Positions 25,134 through 35,836 of a stretch of 64,000 nucleotides of DNA are shown here, one piece after another. The notes beneath the pieces were generated by a model, which was given only the letters and a program-made list of their open reading frames with translations, made no database searches and was not told the origin of the DNA. Each line of letters begins with the position of its first letter. The stretch's first letter is position 1. Location: contig CAWDWP010000016.1 in the NCBI GenBank assembly GCA_963806045.1, forward strand, positions 62,001 to 126,000, written 5' to 3'. Origin of the DNA: DATCHW01 sp963806045 (lineage in GTDB: Bacteria; Bacteroidota; Ignavibacteria; Tepidaquicellales; Tepidaquicellaceae). Position numbers and translations under genes: made by a program.

Positions 25134-26801
25134 TTATTTCAAAATAAGATTATTCTTAATATAAATTATGGTATCCTTTTTAAAATTTTTGTCATCTCTA
25201 TCAGGATAATCCAGCATATAATGCAAACCTCTGGACTCTTTTCTTTTCATCGCTGACTTGATAATAAGATATGCAACGGTAACAAGATTGCGAAGCTCTA
25301 AAAGTTCTACCGTGACTTTAGTTTTTTTATAGAATTCTTCAATTTCATCTTTTATCATTTTTATTCTTCTGTATGCTCGTTTTAAACGATATGAATTTCT
25401 CACAATTCCAACATAGTCGCTCATGACTTCTTTAATTTCTTTTTTATCATGAGAAATTAATATCCATTCCTCGTTATTTTCAGTTCCCTCATCATTCCAG
25501 TCCAATACATCTGATTCTTTTATAAAAAGGTTCTTATTAACAGAAGATTTAGATATTTTTACTAAATCTTCTTCAATAATATCCGAAAAAGCAACAGCTT
25601 CAAGCAAAGAATTGGATGCAAGTCTATTTGCGCCATGAACTCCCGTCATAGCAACCTCACCGCATGCATATAAATTCTGTAGGCAGGTTTTACCTGTTAA
25701 ATCTGTTTTAACGCCTCCGCAAGCATAATGTGCTGCAGGAACAACCGGGATTAATCCTTTCTCAATTTCTACTCCAAACTTTAGACAATTATTATAAATG
25801 TGTGGAAACTCTTTTTTAAAATGTTCAATTCCAATAGGTGTTATATCCAGATAAACATATGGGTTTCCGCTTTTTTTCATTTCATTATCAATAGCCCTTG
25901 CTACTATATCTCTCGGAGCAAGTGATTTTCTTGAATCATAATTATGCATAAATTCTTCATTATTAATTGTCTTCAAGACTGCCCCTGCTCCCCTAACTGC
26001 CTCAGAGATTAGAAATACCTGTGAATTAACATCATCCATACTGTTATATAGTGTTGTCGGGTGAAATTGAACAAACTCCATATTAGAAATTTCACAACCT
26101 GCTCTGTAACTCATTGCAACTCCATCACCGGTAGCAATTGCAGGATTAGTTGTGTGAAGATATGCTTGCCCCAAACCCCCGCTAGCTATGATAGTATATT
26201 TTGAAATTATTTTTTCCACTTTGTTTGTAGATACATTCAAAGCATATATGCCAAAACATTCATTTTCACCACAACTAAAATTTTTCAATTTTTCTAATTT
26301 TTCAGGAGTCCAGTTTTCTTTCAAATTTTTTCTAGTAAGAAAATCAATTCCGAAATAATATTCATATATCTTAATTCGGGGATTAGTATAAGCTGAGTGA
26401 AGTAACGCTCTTTCAATTTCCTGCCCGGTTAAATCTTTTGAATGTACAATTCTGTGTCTTGAATGGCCTCCTTCTTTTCCAAGTTCTAACTTTCCATGTT
26501 CTTCAGAAAATTCAGCGCCTAATCGAATTAATTCTCTGATTCTTTCAGGACCCTGACTGACAATTAATTCCACAGCTTTTTCATTACATAATCCGGCTCC
26601 GCACTCTATGGTATCATTAAAATGAAGATTAAAATTATCTTCATCTGATATTACTGCTGCTATTCCACCCTGGGCGTAGTTTGTATTTGATTCAGAACGC
26701 TGTTTTTTCGTTATAACCAATACGTTCCCCAGTGAACTTAATTTGACCGCAAGAGAAAGGCCTGCTATTCCACTACCAATAATTAAATAATCTGTTTCCA
26801 T
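25134..26801 (-). CDS. nadB: L-aspartate oxidase
   Basis: This 555-residue flavoprotein makes iminoaspartate from L-aspartate, the first step of de novo NAD synthesis. It has the FAD fold LIIGSGIAGLSLAVKL, the NTNYAQGGIAAV motif, the active-site segment EAVRGAGAVL, the APRDIVARAI arginine region, and YACGGVKTDL with GVHGANRLASNSLLEA. The helical C-terminal domain follows. NadB differs from succinate dehydrogenase flavoprotein in this context by having no partner subunits. nadA and nadC are not in the window. Confidence 0.95.
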   Translation of the reverse strand: METDYLIIGSGIAGLSLAVKLSSLGNVLVITKKQRSESNTNYAQGGIAAVISDEDNFNLHFNDTIECGAGLCNEKAVELIVSQGPERIRELIRLGAEFSEEHGKLELGKEGGHSRHRIVHSKDLTGQEIERALLHSAYTNPRIKIYEYYFGIDFLTRKNLKENWTPEKLEKLKNFSCGENECFGIYALNVSTNKVEKIISKYTIIASGGLGQAYLHTTNPAIATGDGVAMSYRAGCEISNMEFVQFHPTTLYNSMDDVNSQVFLISEAVRGAGAVLKTINNEEFMHNYDSRKSLAPRDIVARAIDNEMKKSGNPYVYLDITPIGIEHFKKEFPHIYNNCLKFGVEIEKGLIPVVPAAHYACGGVKTDLTGKTCLQNLYACGEVAMTGVHGANRLASNSLLEAVAFSDIIEEDLVKISKSSVNKNLFIKESDVLDWNDEGTENNEEWILISHDKKEIKEVMSDYVGIVRNSYRLKRAYRRIKMIKDEIEEFYKKTKVTVELLELRNLVTVAYLIIKSAMKRKESRGLHYMLDYPDRDDKNFKKDTIIYIKNNLILK

Positions 26802-27029
26802 ATGTTTAAATTTACCTACAATAAAAACATTTTTAAAGTGAGAAAAATTCGATAAATTGAAACAAAATTAATAATAAAACAGTAAATTATATAAATGGTA
26901 TTAGATTCAAGACAAATTTAAACATCTGTTTTTTAATAATATCATTATTTACATGAAATCCGTATTAAATTTAATATTCATTTAAATTTTATTTTCGTAT
27001 TATTAATTTTATAAAAACACATTCATGAA

Positions 27030-27908
27030 ATGCACATAATCGATTTATTTAAAAGGCATAAAAGTGGTATAATATTTGCAATTTCTCTTGTAATCATAGA
27101 AAATATTGCATGGATTATTGAACCTACTTTTTTTGGACAAGTAATCGATGCAATATTTGATGAAGATGCTGTATTTTATTCTTATGATTGGTGGTATGGA
27201 ATTATAATACCATTATCATGGTGGACCGCAATGTTTTTAATAAATTCAGGCGTGGGTTCTATAAGAAGGTTTGTTGACCCAAGAATTTTTATGAAAATTT
27301 TCGCGGATATAGGAACTTCTGTTTCTGCAAAATCAATTGAAAAAGATTATTCGATTTCTAAAACTACTGCGAGAGCACAATTATCATATGAATATATAAT
27401 ATTTTTTGAATTCAGGATGCCTGAGATTATTGAAAATGTTATTGCTATCGGGGGAGCTATAATTGCTTTATATTTTATTGATTACCGAATATCTTTAACC
27501 TGTTTTGGAATAATTTTACCGCTATTCTTTTTAAGTAAATTTTACAGTAATAAAGTTGCAATTTATCAGAAACAATTTCATGATAACTACGAAAACATGT
27601 TTGATATTTTTTCTGAAAAAGATCCAACAAAGATACAACAATATTTTGTTAATTATGCATATCCTCAAAAACGAATAGGTTCCTGGAATGCTTTCAACTT
27701 CGGTATAATGAGGTTTTTTTTGCTGATTATTTTTCTTCTTGTTCTATATATTTCAATAGTGCTTGATGGATTATCTGCCGGAGAAATTTATTCGGTGGTG
27801 GCATATTTATGGACATTTATTACAGCGACCGAATATTTACCTGAACTACTCGAAAGCTGGACTTCACTAAAAGATATATCCCGAAGATTAAAAACTGAAG
27901 AAATATAG
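27030..27908 (+). CDS. ABC transporter six-transmembrane domain protein without ATPase domain
   Basis: This 292-residue membrane protein has about six hydrophobic segments (near residues 12-30, 55-75, 130-150, 153-172, 230-248 and 252-272). It resembles the ABC_membrane_3 group of ABC-exporter-like transmembrane domains. No Walker motifs follow: the frame stops and the next gene is convergent. Motifs such as FFEFRMPEIIENVIA and YRISLTCFGIILPLFF correspond to the intracellular coupling region of type IV exporters. Whether it uses a remote ATPase or has another role is unknown. Confidence 0.7.
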   Translation: MHIIDLFKRHKSGIIFAISLVIIENIAWIIEPTFFGQVIDAIFDEDAVFYSYDWWYGIIIPLSWWTAMFLINSGVGSIRRFVDPRIFMKIFADIGTSVSAKSIEKDYSISKTTARAQLSYEYIIFFEFRMPEIIENVIAIGGAIIALYFIDYRISLTCFGIILPLFFLSKFYSNKVAIYQKQFHDNYENMFDIFSEKDPTKIQQYFVNYAYPQKRIGSWNAFNFGIMRFFLLIIFLLVLYISIVLDGLSAGEIYSVVAYLWTFITATEYLPELLESWTSLKDISRRLKTEEI

Positions 27909-29157
27909 TTACACCCATCCTCTTAATTTACACGCCTCAGCAACTCTTGCCACGCCTACAATCATTGCAGCCAATCTGGGATGAACTTTCTTTTCTTTGA
28001 TTGCTTCATGAACTGAATGATAAGCTTTTGTCAGTTTTTTATCCAGTCTCTGATGCACGATATCTTCCTCCCAAAAGTAAGAGTATTTATCCTGAACCAT
28101 TTCAAAATATGATACTGTAACGCCTCCAGCGCTCGCAAGAATATCAGGTATTACATAAACTCCTCTCTTGTTCAATATTAAATCTGCAGCAGGAGTAGTA
28201 GGACCATTTGCAAGTTCACAAACTAATTTTTGAATTTATTTTTTTCGAATTGATTCCGTTAATCGCGTTTTCCAATGCTGCAGGATAGAGAACTTCAACT
28301 TTTAATTCAAGCAATGCTTCGTGTGAAATTACTTTTGTATCAGGGAAGCCTAATATAGAACCGGTTTTTAGTTTGTGCATAACCAGTTCCTTTGGATTAA
28401 TTCCTTTGGGATTATAAATTGCACCCCGTGAATCGCTCACAGCTATTAGCTTTCCACCACCCAAAATTTCCTGATGCAAAAGTGCGGCTCTCTGCCCCGC
28501 GTTACCAAATCCTTGTATAGCATAACTTCCGGTAGCATCTATATTCAATTGTTTACAAGCTTCCCTCACACATATTACTCCACCCCTGGCTGTAGCGTCT
28601 CTTCTACCTTCAGTTCCACCGATTTGCTGCGGTTTATCCGTCATAACTCCTGCATTGTGGCGGTATAATATCGTTTCGTATTCATCCATCATCCACGCCA
28701 TAGTCTGTGGATTCGTATAAACATCAGGAGCGGGAATATCCATATCAGATCCGATTAAAGGAGCTATTGCCCTGATATATTCACGGGATATATTTTGCAA
28801 TTCGTTTTCAGAGAGAGATTTTGGGTCACAGCATACCCCTCCTTTGCTTCCTCCGAGAGGTAAATCAACAACTGCTGTTTTCCAGGTCATCCAGGAAGCC
28901 AGAGCCCGGATAGTATCAACTGTTTCATCGGGATGGAACCTGATGCCGCCCTTTGCAGGACCCCGAGCGAAGTTATATTGGATTCTATATGCGTGAAATA
29001 TTTTTACTTTTCCGCTGTCCATTCGGACATGTAAGGTAACTTTGTATTCTCTCTGAGGCCATTTTAACAACTCTATTGTAGGGTGGTCCAGATTCAAGTG
29101 TTTGGCAGCTTCCAATACCTGCTGTTGTGCAACTATAAATGAATTATATGATTCCAT
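27909..29157 (-). pseudogene. Glu/Leu/Phe/Val-type dehydrogenase (glutamate dehydrogenase), one frameshift
   Basis: Two frames together encode about 415 residues of an NAD(P)-dependent glutamate dehydrogenase. The first holds the substrate domain (RGPAKGGIRFHP, LPLGGSKGGVCCDP with the catalytic Lys) and the nucleotide domain (AIQGFGNAGQRAA). The second starts near 28225 and holds ILASAGGVTVSYFEMVQD to the C-terminus. An extra A in an A-run (28220-28235) would explain the break, since removing it gives NSKLVCELANGPTTPAAD. The best start is ATG 29157 (MESYNSFIVAQQ), eight bases after the zinc-ribbon gene. It is probably functional in the organism and catabolises or makes glutamate. Confidence 0.85.
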
Positions 29158-29164
29158 AATTTTT

Positions 29165-29365
29165 CTACTCTTTTTTCTGGTTTTTATCATTAATTTGATT
29201 TTCTTTTAAATCTTCCTGATTCAGTATAATCCTATACCAGCAATATTTGCACATTAAGGCTCTATCAACACTGAGCAGCACCTTTTCCCAGGGACTTAAT
29301 TCATGTCCGCAATGAGGACAGCTATCGAAAACTTTTATTTTTAGATCTTTTTCGTTTGTAGTCAA
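29165..29365 (-). CDS. Small zinc-ribbon protein
   Basis: This 66-residue protein has two metal-binding knuckles, CPHCGHEL and CKYCWYRI, separated by 20 residues, plus a highly charged C-terminal tail. It starts with TTG 29365, overlapping the TGA stop of the large PPDK_N-domain gene (TTGA), so the two are likely translationally coupled. It is followed eight bases later by a glutamate dehydrogenase gene. I do not recognise a characterised family; a regulatory or structural partner role is a guess from position. Confidence 0.7.
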   Translation of the reverse strand: MTTNEKDLKIKVFDSCPHCGHELSPWEKVLLSVDRALMCKYCWYRIILNQEDLKENQINDKNQKKE

Positions 29366-32300
29366 TTTTCTTCCTCCGGTTTCAAAATTATTCCTTTATT
29401 TTGATGTCCATTCATTTTAATCACTATTGGAGAATTAAAACGAATGTGCTTAGTATAATTCATCTCTTCAATTGACTCTTTTTTCAATAACCATTCCCAA
29501 TCAACAAAATCAAAGTCGTTTTCATTAATAGTAAAATATCCTATCATAAACGATGTGATATTCTGGAAAAAATGTGAACCCTGAGACGGTTCAACCGACA
29601 TTTCTTTAAAACTTGTTTCAACAATTGCTTTTGCTCCGGCAATTTGATCCCAGGTAACAGGTATCCCTAGCCACGGGTCAAGAGTTCCCCAGCGACCAAC
29701 ACCAATTAACAAATACGGTTTTCTCTCTTTAATTAACTGACTATTAAAAGTACTTACTTCCTTAGCAACTTCCCTGCTCTTTGCTCGGTCAAATTTATGA
29801 TAATCAACAATTATGATATCATAAACATCTTTTATCGAACCATTACCCAGAACCTGATTACTTTGACAAATCAAATTCTTTTTATCATTGTTATCCAGAT
29901 TCAACTCTTCAGATTCAAAACTTACTACAAGCGGTCTCATTTGCAATAGACCAAATTCTTTTGGTTTATTTTGACCAATATTCAGATTTACAGCAAATTC
30001 AATTTCAACAGGTGTTCCCATCCCCCAGGTACCCATATCGAGTAAAAGATTTAATATTTCGGGAAGAGGAAATAATTTATTCCTGAGTAACGGTCCAAAA
30101 GTAACAAGCCGAGGTCCGGCTCTCGAAAGTCCGTCAGATATAGCATAATTTTCGTGTGAATAGGTCGCGGCAATATAGCTGAGTGTCCCATCTTTTTCTG
30201 CAACATCAAGTTCAAATTTGATTAAAAGTTTGTCATAAGTATCATAACCAAAATCAGAACTACCGTCGAGTTGTAAAGCAAAGAAATCTCTCTGGCTGTT
30301 ATTCAATGTTTCTTTTACAGAATAAAACTGTATGAGATTTGTCGGATATTTTGGACAAAATCTTACTGTATTTCCTCCATCAACAACCTGCTTCCCTAAT
30401 CCTAGTGCCACATTTACAACCCCGTCATATGATTTTTGCGGCGCAATCGGGTAAAAATTATAAGATTTAGCAACTCCGGAAAAGTCAGGATAAAATCGGT
30501 TATCATATTTAGTCCCAACTGTTTTCTGAATTATTACTGCCATTTTTTCTTCTTCAAGTCTATAAGATGTAATTTTAATATAATCCTTAGCACTCTTATA
30601 AAATGTGGAAGCATATACTCTTTTGATGCTATTCAACAAATCATTTAATCTTACCAGTGAATTTACGTGATTATTTGGAATCATATATGTTTCATAAACG
30701 CCTGCAAACGGATGATACTGAGAATCTTCTAACAGACTTGATGAACGAATTGCAAGCGGGGTTTGAATTAATTGGAGAAATGCTACAAGTTCCCCAAGAA
30801 TTTCATCAGGAAATTTTTCTGCTTCAAGAAAGCGCTTGGTAATTTCGATATCGTCATCACAATCCATAGCAAATTTTCGAAGTTTATTATCATCTAAAAA
30901 CTGATCAAATATATCAGTACCAATAACAACAGCAGGCGGAACAAATATCTGAATTTCAGAAAATTTATTCCGTATGTCATAATTATTCATTAAAGTGTTA
31001 ACAAACCCAAGTCCCCTGGCTTTTCCTCCTAATGAACCGCCTCCAATACGTGCAAAACTGCTTTCTGGATCAAAAGTTTCCTTATCGAAATCTGTGATTA
31101 TACCCCGCTGCCTTATATTTCTGTAATGATTTAATGAGTTTATTAAATCTTCTCTTAGTTCTGTTACAGAATTATAATCAGAAACTTTCCTCGGACGCAA
31201 CTGGTGAGCCAACCAAAATTCTGTTCTGGCTTTTAACCAGTTGGAGAAATGATTTCTTTCTCCGTGAAATAAAATACTTTCATCAGGTGCTAATTTCAAA
31301 TTTTCTTCCAGACTTTTTAAATCAGATGCCCTTCCAACTTCAGCTCCGGACTTAGTTTTAAAAACAAAATCTCCGAATCCGAAATAATTGAACATAAACT
31401 GTCTGAGCTCATTTAATAGCAAAGCAGAATCTTTAAGAACAAAATCAGAGCCGACTTCTTTTGCAGGGATTTCATTTTCATGCATATTCGACATAAGGAG
31501 AATAGGTATATCAGGCTGTTCGTCCCGGACATTCTTAGCAAATTCAACGCCTGCAAAAGGATCCTGAACTCCATTCCTTGGAAAATCAATATCTGATATT
31601 ATACCTAAAATATATTCTTTATATTTTTCATAATAATTCCAGGCTTCTTCATAAGTAGAGCATAGCAATATTTTTGGTCTTGCCCTCATACGTAGGAATT
31701 TATGTGTCAGGTTAATACCTTCGGATATCAATCTTTGAGACTGCTTTAAAAGTTCAGTATAGATGATAGGTACAAATGAAGAATAATATCTGACGTTATC
31801 TTCAATTAAAATTATGGACTGGACACCGACAATTCGCGTATCGTGGTCCACATTCATCTTGTCTTCAAGATATTTTACAATTGCAATAATAACTCTGAAA
31901 TCACCCTGCCAAATAAAAATTTTATCAAACACATTCATATTTGGATTCAGAAGAAGATATTTCAATTCTCTGTTATCATGTGCAAGAAGTATGACAGGAA
32001 TTGAAAGTCCGGATTCTTTAACTAATTTTGCAAAATTAATTGAAGTCATATCTTCAATATGCAAAGTCGTTATTATTAAATCGAATCTGTTCTCTTCTTT
32101 TGCGAGAGCTATAGCTTCTTGTCCGCTTGATACACGCGTAAGTTCCGGTGAATGGCTTAGATGTAAGTCCCTGATATTCATTTCTGATAAGTTCGTATAA
32201 TCTTCCGTCTTCCTCAAACAGATATAAATCATAAAGGCTTGACACGAGAAGTATATCGCGAATCCTCAGGCGCATCAGATTCTGAAAGCCCTGGAATCTA

Positions 32301-32368
32301 TTCCCGTATCCATGTTCAACCCATAACGGATCAAGATAGTTCAGAACATCATTTTCCTTTTGAGGCAT
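29362..32368 (-). CDS. Receiver-like domains fused to PEP-synthase/PPDK ATP-grasp domain, one N-terminal frameshift
   Basis: Rebuilt length is about 1000 residues. The ATG is at 32368 (MPQKENDVLNYLDPLW); a frame change near 32165 joins it to the long frame (NIRDLHLSHSPELTRVSSG onward). The N-terminus has two receiver-like folds. The first contains FDLIITTLHIEDMTS and the second contains GIISDIDFPRNG, with acidic residues where phosphoacceptors would be. The C-terminal half is a PPDK_N / PEP-synthase ATP-binding domain (ARIGGGSLGGKARGLGF, TPLAIRSSSLLEDS, FAGVYETYMI). The phosphohistidine and PEP-binding domains of true PEP synthases are absent. This is a known but uncharacterised Bacteroidota-type protein. 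A role as a phosphorylation-responsive nucleotide or pyruvate enzyme is inference. Confidence 0.8.
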
Positions 32369-32399
32369 GTTATATCCGTAAAAATTAAATATTAAAAAT

Positions 32400-32427
32400 A
32401 AAGAGATGCCAAATTTGACATCTCTTT
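32400..32427 (-). terminator. Terminator after the glutamate dehydrogenase gene
   Basis: AAAGAGATG (32400-32408) and CATCTCTTT (32419-32427) form a nine-base stem, and the interior CAAATTTG is itself self-complementary. On the minus strand it is followed by T-rich sequence. It sits 22 bases after the end of the glutamate dehydrogenase gene and before the large PPDK_N gene. Confidence 0.82.
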
Positions 32428-32449
32428 AATATAATAAATCAAATTTTTC

Positions 32450-33816
32450 TTATACTACACCTTGATCTAACATTGAATCGGCAACTTTAAGGAATCCACC
32501 AATATTTGCACCGTTAACATAGTTTCCAGGTGTTCCGAATCTTTCTGCACAATCCACGCAAGTCTTGTGAATGCTCTTCATAATCATTTGTAATCTGTTA
32601 TCAACTTCTTCTCTTGTCCATGGTAATCTCATACTGTTTTGCGACATTTCAAGACCCGATACTGAAACTCCACCTGCATTGGCAGCTTTTCCGGGACCAT
32701 ATAAGTATTTTTGAATCTAAGAATATATTTACACCATCAATAGTTGTTGGCATATTTGCACCTTCAGACACAACATAAACTCCGTTTTTAACAAGATTTG
32801 CAGCATCTTTTGCATTAATTTCATTTTGTGTCGCACTTGGGAATGCACAATCTGCTTTATGATTCCATAGAGGATTACTGCCGGAATTACTATCTATAGG
32901 AGTATAAACTGCATTTTTGAATTTATCAGCATATTCTTTAATTCTTCCTCTTTTTACATTCTTAAGTTCCATTAAGAATGCCAATTTTTCAGCATTAATT
33001 CCGGTCTTCGTCATAAATATAACCATTTGAATCTGAACATGTTACTGCTTTACCACCGAGTTGGGTAATTTTCTCTATTGTATATTGAGCAACATTTCCA
33101 CTACCTGAAACGAGACATTTTTTACCTTCTAAGGTTTTTTCCTTGAGTTGCAAGCATTTCTGCTGCAAAATAAACCGCACCGTATCCAGTTGCTTCAGGA
33201 CGAATTAATGAACCGCCCCAGTTTAAACCTTTACCGGTTAATACACCTACGAATTCATTTCTTAATTTTTTGTACTGACCGAATAAGAATCCAATTTCTC
33301 TTCCGCCTACACCAATATCACCTGCAGGAACATCTGTATTTGCACCGATATGTCTGAATAATTCACTCATGAATGACTGAGTAAATCTCATAACTTCTAA
33401 ATCGCTTTTTCCTTTTGGATCAAAATCTGAACCACCTTTTCCACCGCCCATTGGCAGTGTGGTCAGACTATTTTTAAATACTTGTTCAAAAGCTAAGAAC
33501 TTAAGAATTCCTAAGTTTACTGATGGATGAAATCTTAAACCACCTTTATATGGTCCAATTGCACTATTCATTTCAATTCTAAAACCACGGTTTACTCTTA
33601 TCTGACCCTGGTCATCAACCCAAGGAACTCTGAACATAATTACTCTTTCAGGTTCGACTAATTCTTTCAAGAATTTTTGCTGCACGGTATTCAGGATGTT
33701 TTTCGAGAACTAGTGATAATGATTCTACTACTTCCTGTAACTGCCTGATGAAATTCAGGTTCTGCGGGATTCTTTGCTTTTACTTCTTTCAATAAATCTT
33801 TTACGTAATCGGACAT
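32450..33816 (-). pseudogene. gdhA: NADP-type glutamate dehydrogenase, five frameshifts
   Basis: From ATG 33816 (MSDYVKDLLKEVKAKNPAEP, AGGAGGG upstream) to 32450, the pieced frames give the full hexameric GDH of about 455 residues. Visible parts are RVPWVDDQGQIRVNRGFRIE, YKGGLRFHPSVN, LPMGGGKGGSDFDPKG with the active Lys, DVPAGDIGVGGREIGF, SGSGNVAQYTIEK, SEGANMPTT, and the C-terminal TCVDCAERFG. Frame changes lie near 33740, 33670, 33145, 33005 and 32715. All five restore conserved sequence with one-base changes, so errors in the sequence are the best explanation. The enzyme would assimilate ammonia with 2-oxoglutarate. It is the second GDH gene within 6 kb. Confidence 0.88.
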
Positions 33817-33934
33817 TTAGCCCTCCTTAATATGATTAGTTTATAATGATTATTTAAAAAGAGAATTATAGTATAAAATAGTTAGATTAATCTTAAAATA
33901 AAGTATTAATTTTAATGGTTGATACGCAATCTAA

Positions 33935-35091
33935 TTATAATACATCCTTAATTCTTTTAATTGCTTCTTTAATATTTTCTCTTGAATTTGCGTATGAAAA
34001 TCTCAGATAACCTTCTCCAAATGCACCGAAAGCGGTTCCTGATAATGCAGCAACATTTCCTTTGTAAAGTAAGTGGTCATTTAGTTCTCTTGATTTATAT
34101 CCAGTTTTCGTTATATTCGGAAATGCATAAAATGCACCGTGAGGCATTATACAGGAGAAACCTTTAATTGAGTTAAGACCGTCAACAATTATTTCTCTTC
34201 TTGCAATAAATTCCTCTCTCATTTTCTGTGCACCATCCTGAGGATCCTTCTAATGCTTCGATACAGCCTTTCTGTACAAATGCATTATTACAAGAATTAC
34301 TATTTGTCATTAAGTCTTGCAATTTTTTGAGCTAAGTCTGCATTCATAATTCCATAACCTGCTCTCCATCCTGTCATAGCATAAGTCTTTGAGAAACCAT
34401 CCAGAATAATTGTTCTTTCCTTAAATCCCGGAATTTGAGTTATACTGAAGTTTTCACCTTCGAATACCAGCCTGCTGTATATTTCATCACTTAAAACCAT
34501 AATGTCTTTATCTTTAATTATTTCTGCAATCTTCATCACATTCTCTTTCGTTAGAATACCACCTGTAGGATTTTGCGGACTATTAATTATTAATAACTTC
34601 GTTTTAGGTGTTATTAATTTCCGTAATTCTTCCGGGTCAAAAGCAAAGCTTTTATCTTCCCTGAGTTGTATAGGAACGGCTTTACCACCCATAAAGTTAA
34701 TCATAGATTCATATATTGGAAATCCGGGATTCGGATAAATCACTTCATCGCCTTCTTCAATTAAAGCAATAATTGTGAAAAACATAATTGGTTTTCCGCC
34801 CGGAGTAACTACCACTTCATCAGGAACGACATTTATTCCTCTTGTTTTGCTGATATATTTAGCAATTGATGTTCTTAATTCAACTGTACCGTTTGAAGCT
34901 GAATAATGTGTATCCCCTGCTTGCAGGGATTTAATAGCAGCTTGAATAATATTATCCGGAGTTGTGAAATCAGGTTCACCAATTTCCAGGTGGATGATAT
35001 GTTTACCTTCTGCTTCCAGCTTTTTTGCTTTCGCGAGTACTTCAAAAGCGGTTTCAGTTCCCAGGTTATCCATTCTTTTTGCTAATCTCAT
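33935..35091 (-). pseudogene. Pyridoxal-phosphate aminotransferase class I, two frameshifts
   Basis: The reconstructed 385-residue fold-type I aminotransferase starts MRLAKRMDNLGTETAFEVLA. Key parts are LEIGEPDFTTP, the PLP region INSPQNPTGG, LSDEIYSRLVFEG, and the Schiff-base Lys in LDGFSKTYAMTGWRAGYG. Frame changes near 34310 and 34245 connect to the C-terminal part (FSCIMPHGAFYAFPN, LRFSYANS). It belongs with aspartate/aromatic transaminases (AspC-like, Igamma). Its position between the branched-chain amino-acid transporter genes and gdhA suggests amino-acid degradation or synthesis through glutamate. Confidence 0.87.
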
Positions 35092-35124
35092 ATTTTTATT
35101 TTTAAGTTTTTCGAATTTGTTATT

Positions 35125-35832
35125 TTATTCGCCCAAATAGGCTTTTCTAATTTCTTCATTTTTTGCAAGTTCACCTGCATTTCCTTCAAGCTTAATATTT
35201 CCCGTTTCCAGAACGTATCCGTAATCTGCTATTGAAAGTGCAAGGTTTGCATTTTGTTCTACCAGCAAGATAGTGATTCCCGAATTTTTATTAAGTGCAA
35301 CAATTTTTTCAAATATTGTTTTTACTAATATCGGAGCAATACCAAGTGATGGTTCATCTAATAAAAGAAGCTTTGGTTTTGCCATAATTGCTCTTGATAT
35401 TGCAAGCATCTGCTGTTCACCTCCGCTGAGTGTGCCTCCCGGCTGTTTCATTCTTTCTTTCAGACGAGGGAAAAGAGTAAAAACAAGATCCAAATCATTT
35501 TTTATATCATTTTTATCTTTTCTTGTATAAGCTCCCATTTCCAGATTTTCCAAAACAGAAAGATTAGCAAATATCAATCTCCCTTCGGGAGCGTGTGAAA
35601 TTCCTTTTACGACAATTTTACTGGGATTAATGTTAGTAATGTTTTCCCCTTCAAATATTATTTTCCCAGATGAAGCCTTTATGACACCTGAAATAGTTCT
35701 GAGAATTGTTGATTTGCCGGCTCCGTTTGCACCTATCAGAGTGACAATTGTTTTTTCCTTAACAGTCAAGTTTACACCCTGAACAGCTTTTATCGCACCA
35801 TAATTAATTTTCAAATTTTCTAAAGTGAGCAT
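35125..35832 (-). CDS. livF: Branched-chain amino acid ABC transporter ATP-binding protein LivF
   Basis: This 235-residue ATPase has Walker A GANGAGKST, signature LSGGEQQML, Walker B LLLLDEPS and the LivF hallmarks ISHAPEGRLIFANLSVLENLEMGAY in spirit (SHAPEGR, LEMGAY). It pairs with LivG for high-affinity uptake of Leu/Ile/Val or related amino acids. It lies four bases after livG. Confidence 0.94.
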   Translation of the reverse strand: MLTLENLKINYGAIKAVQGVNLTVKEKTIVTLIGANGAGKSTILRTISGVIKASSGKIIFEGENITNINPSKIVVKGISHAPEGRLIFANLSVLENLEMGAYTRKDKNDIKNDLDLVFTLFPRLKERMKQPGGTLSGGEQQMLAISRAIMAKPKLLLLDEPSLGIAPILVKTIFEKIVALNKNSGITILLVEQNANLALSIADYGYVLETGNIKLEGNAGELAKNEEIRKAYLGE

Positions 35833-35836
35833 ATAA

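Noticed and set aside
29362..32232. True PEP synthase or pyruvate phosphate dikinase
   Set aside because: The phosphohistidine swivelling domain and the PEP/pyruvate TIM barrel are missing, so only the ATP-grasp part supports the name.
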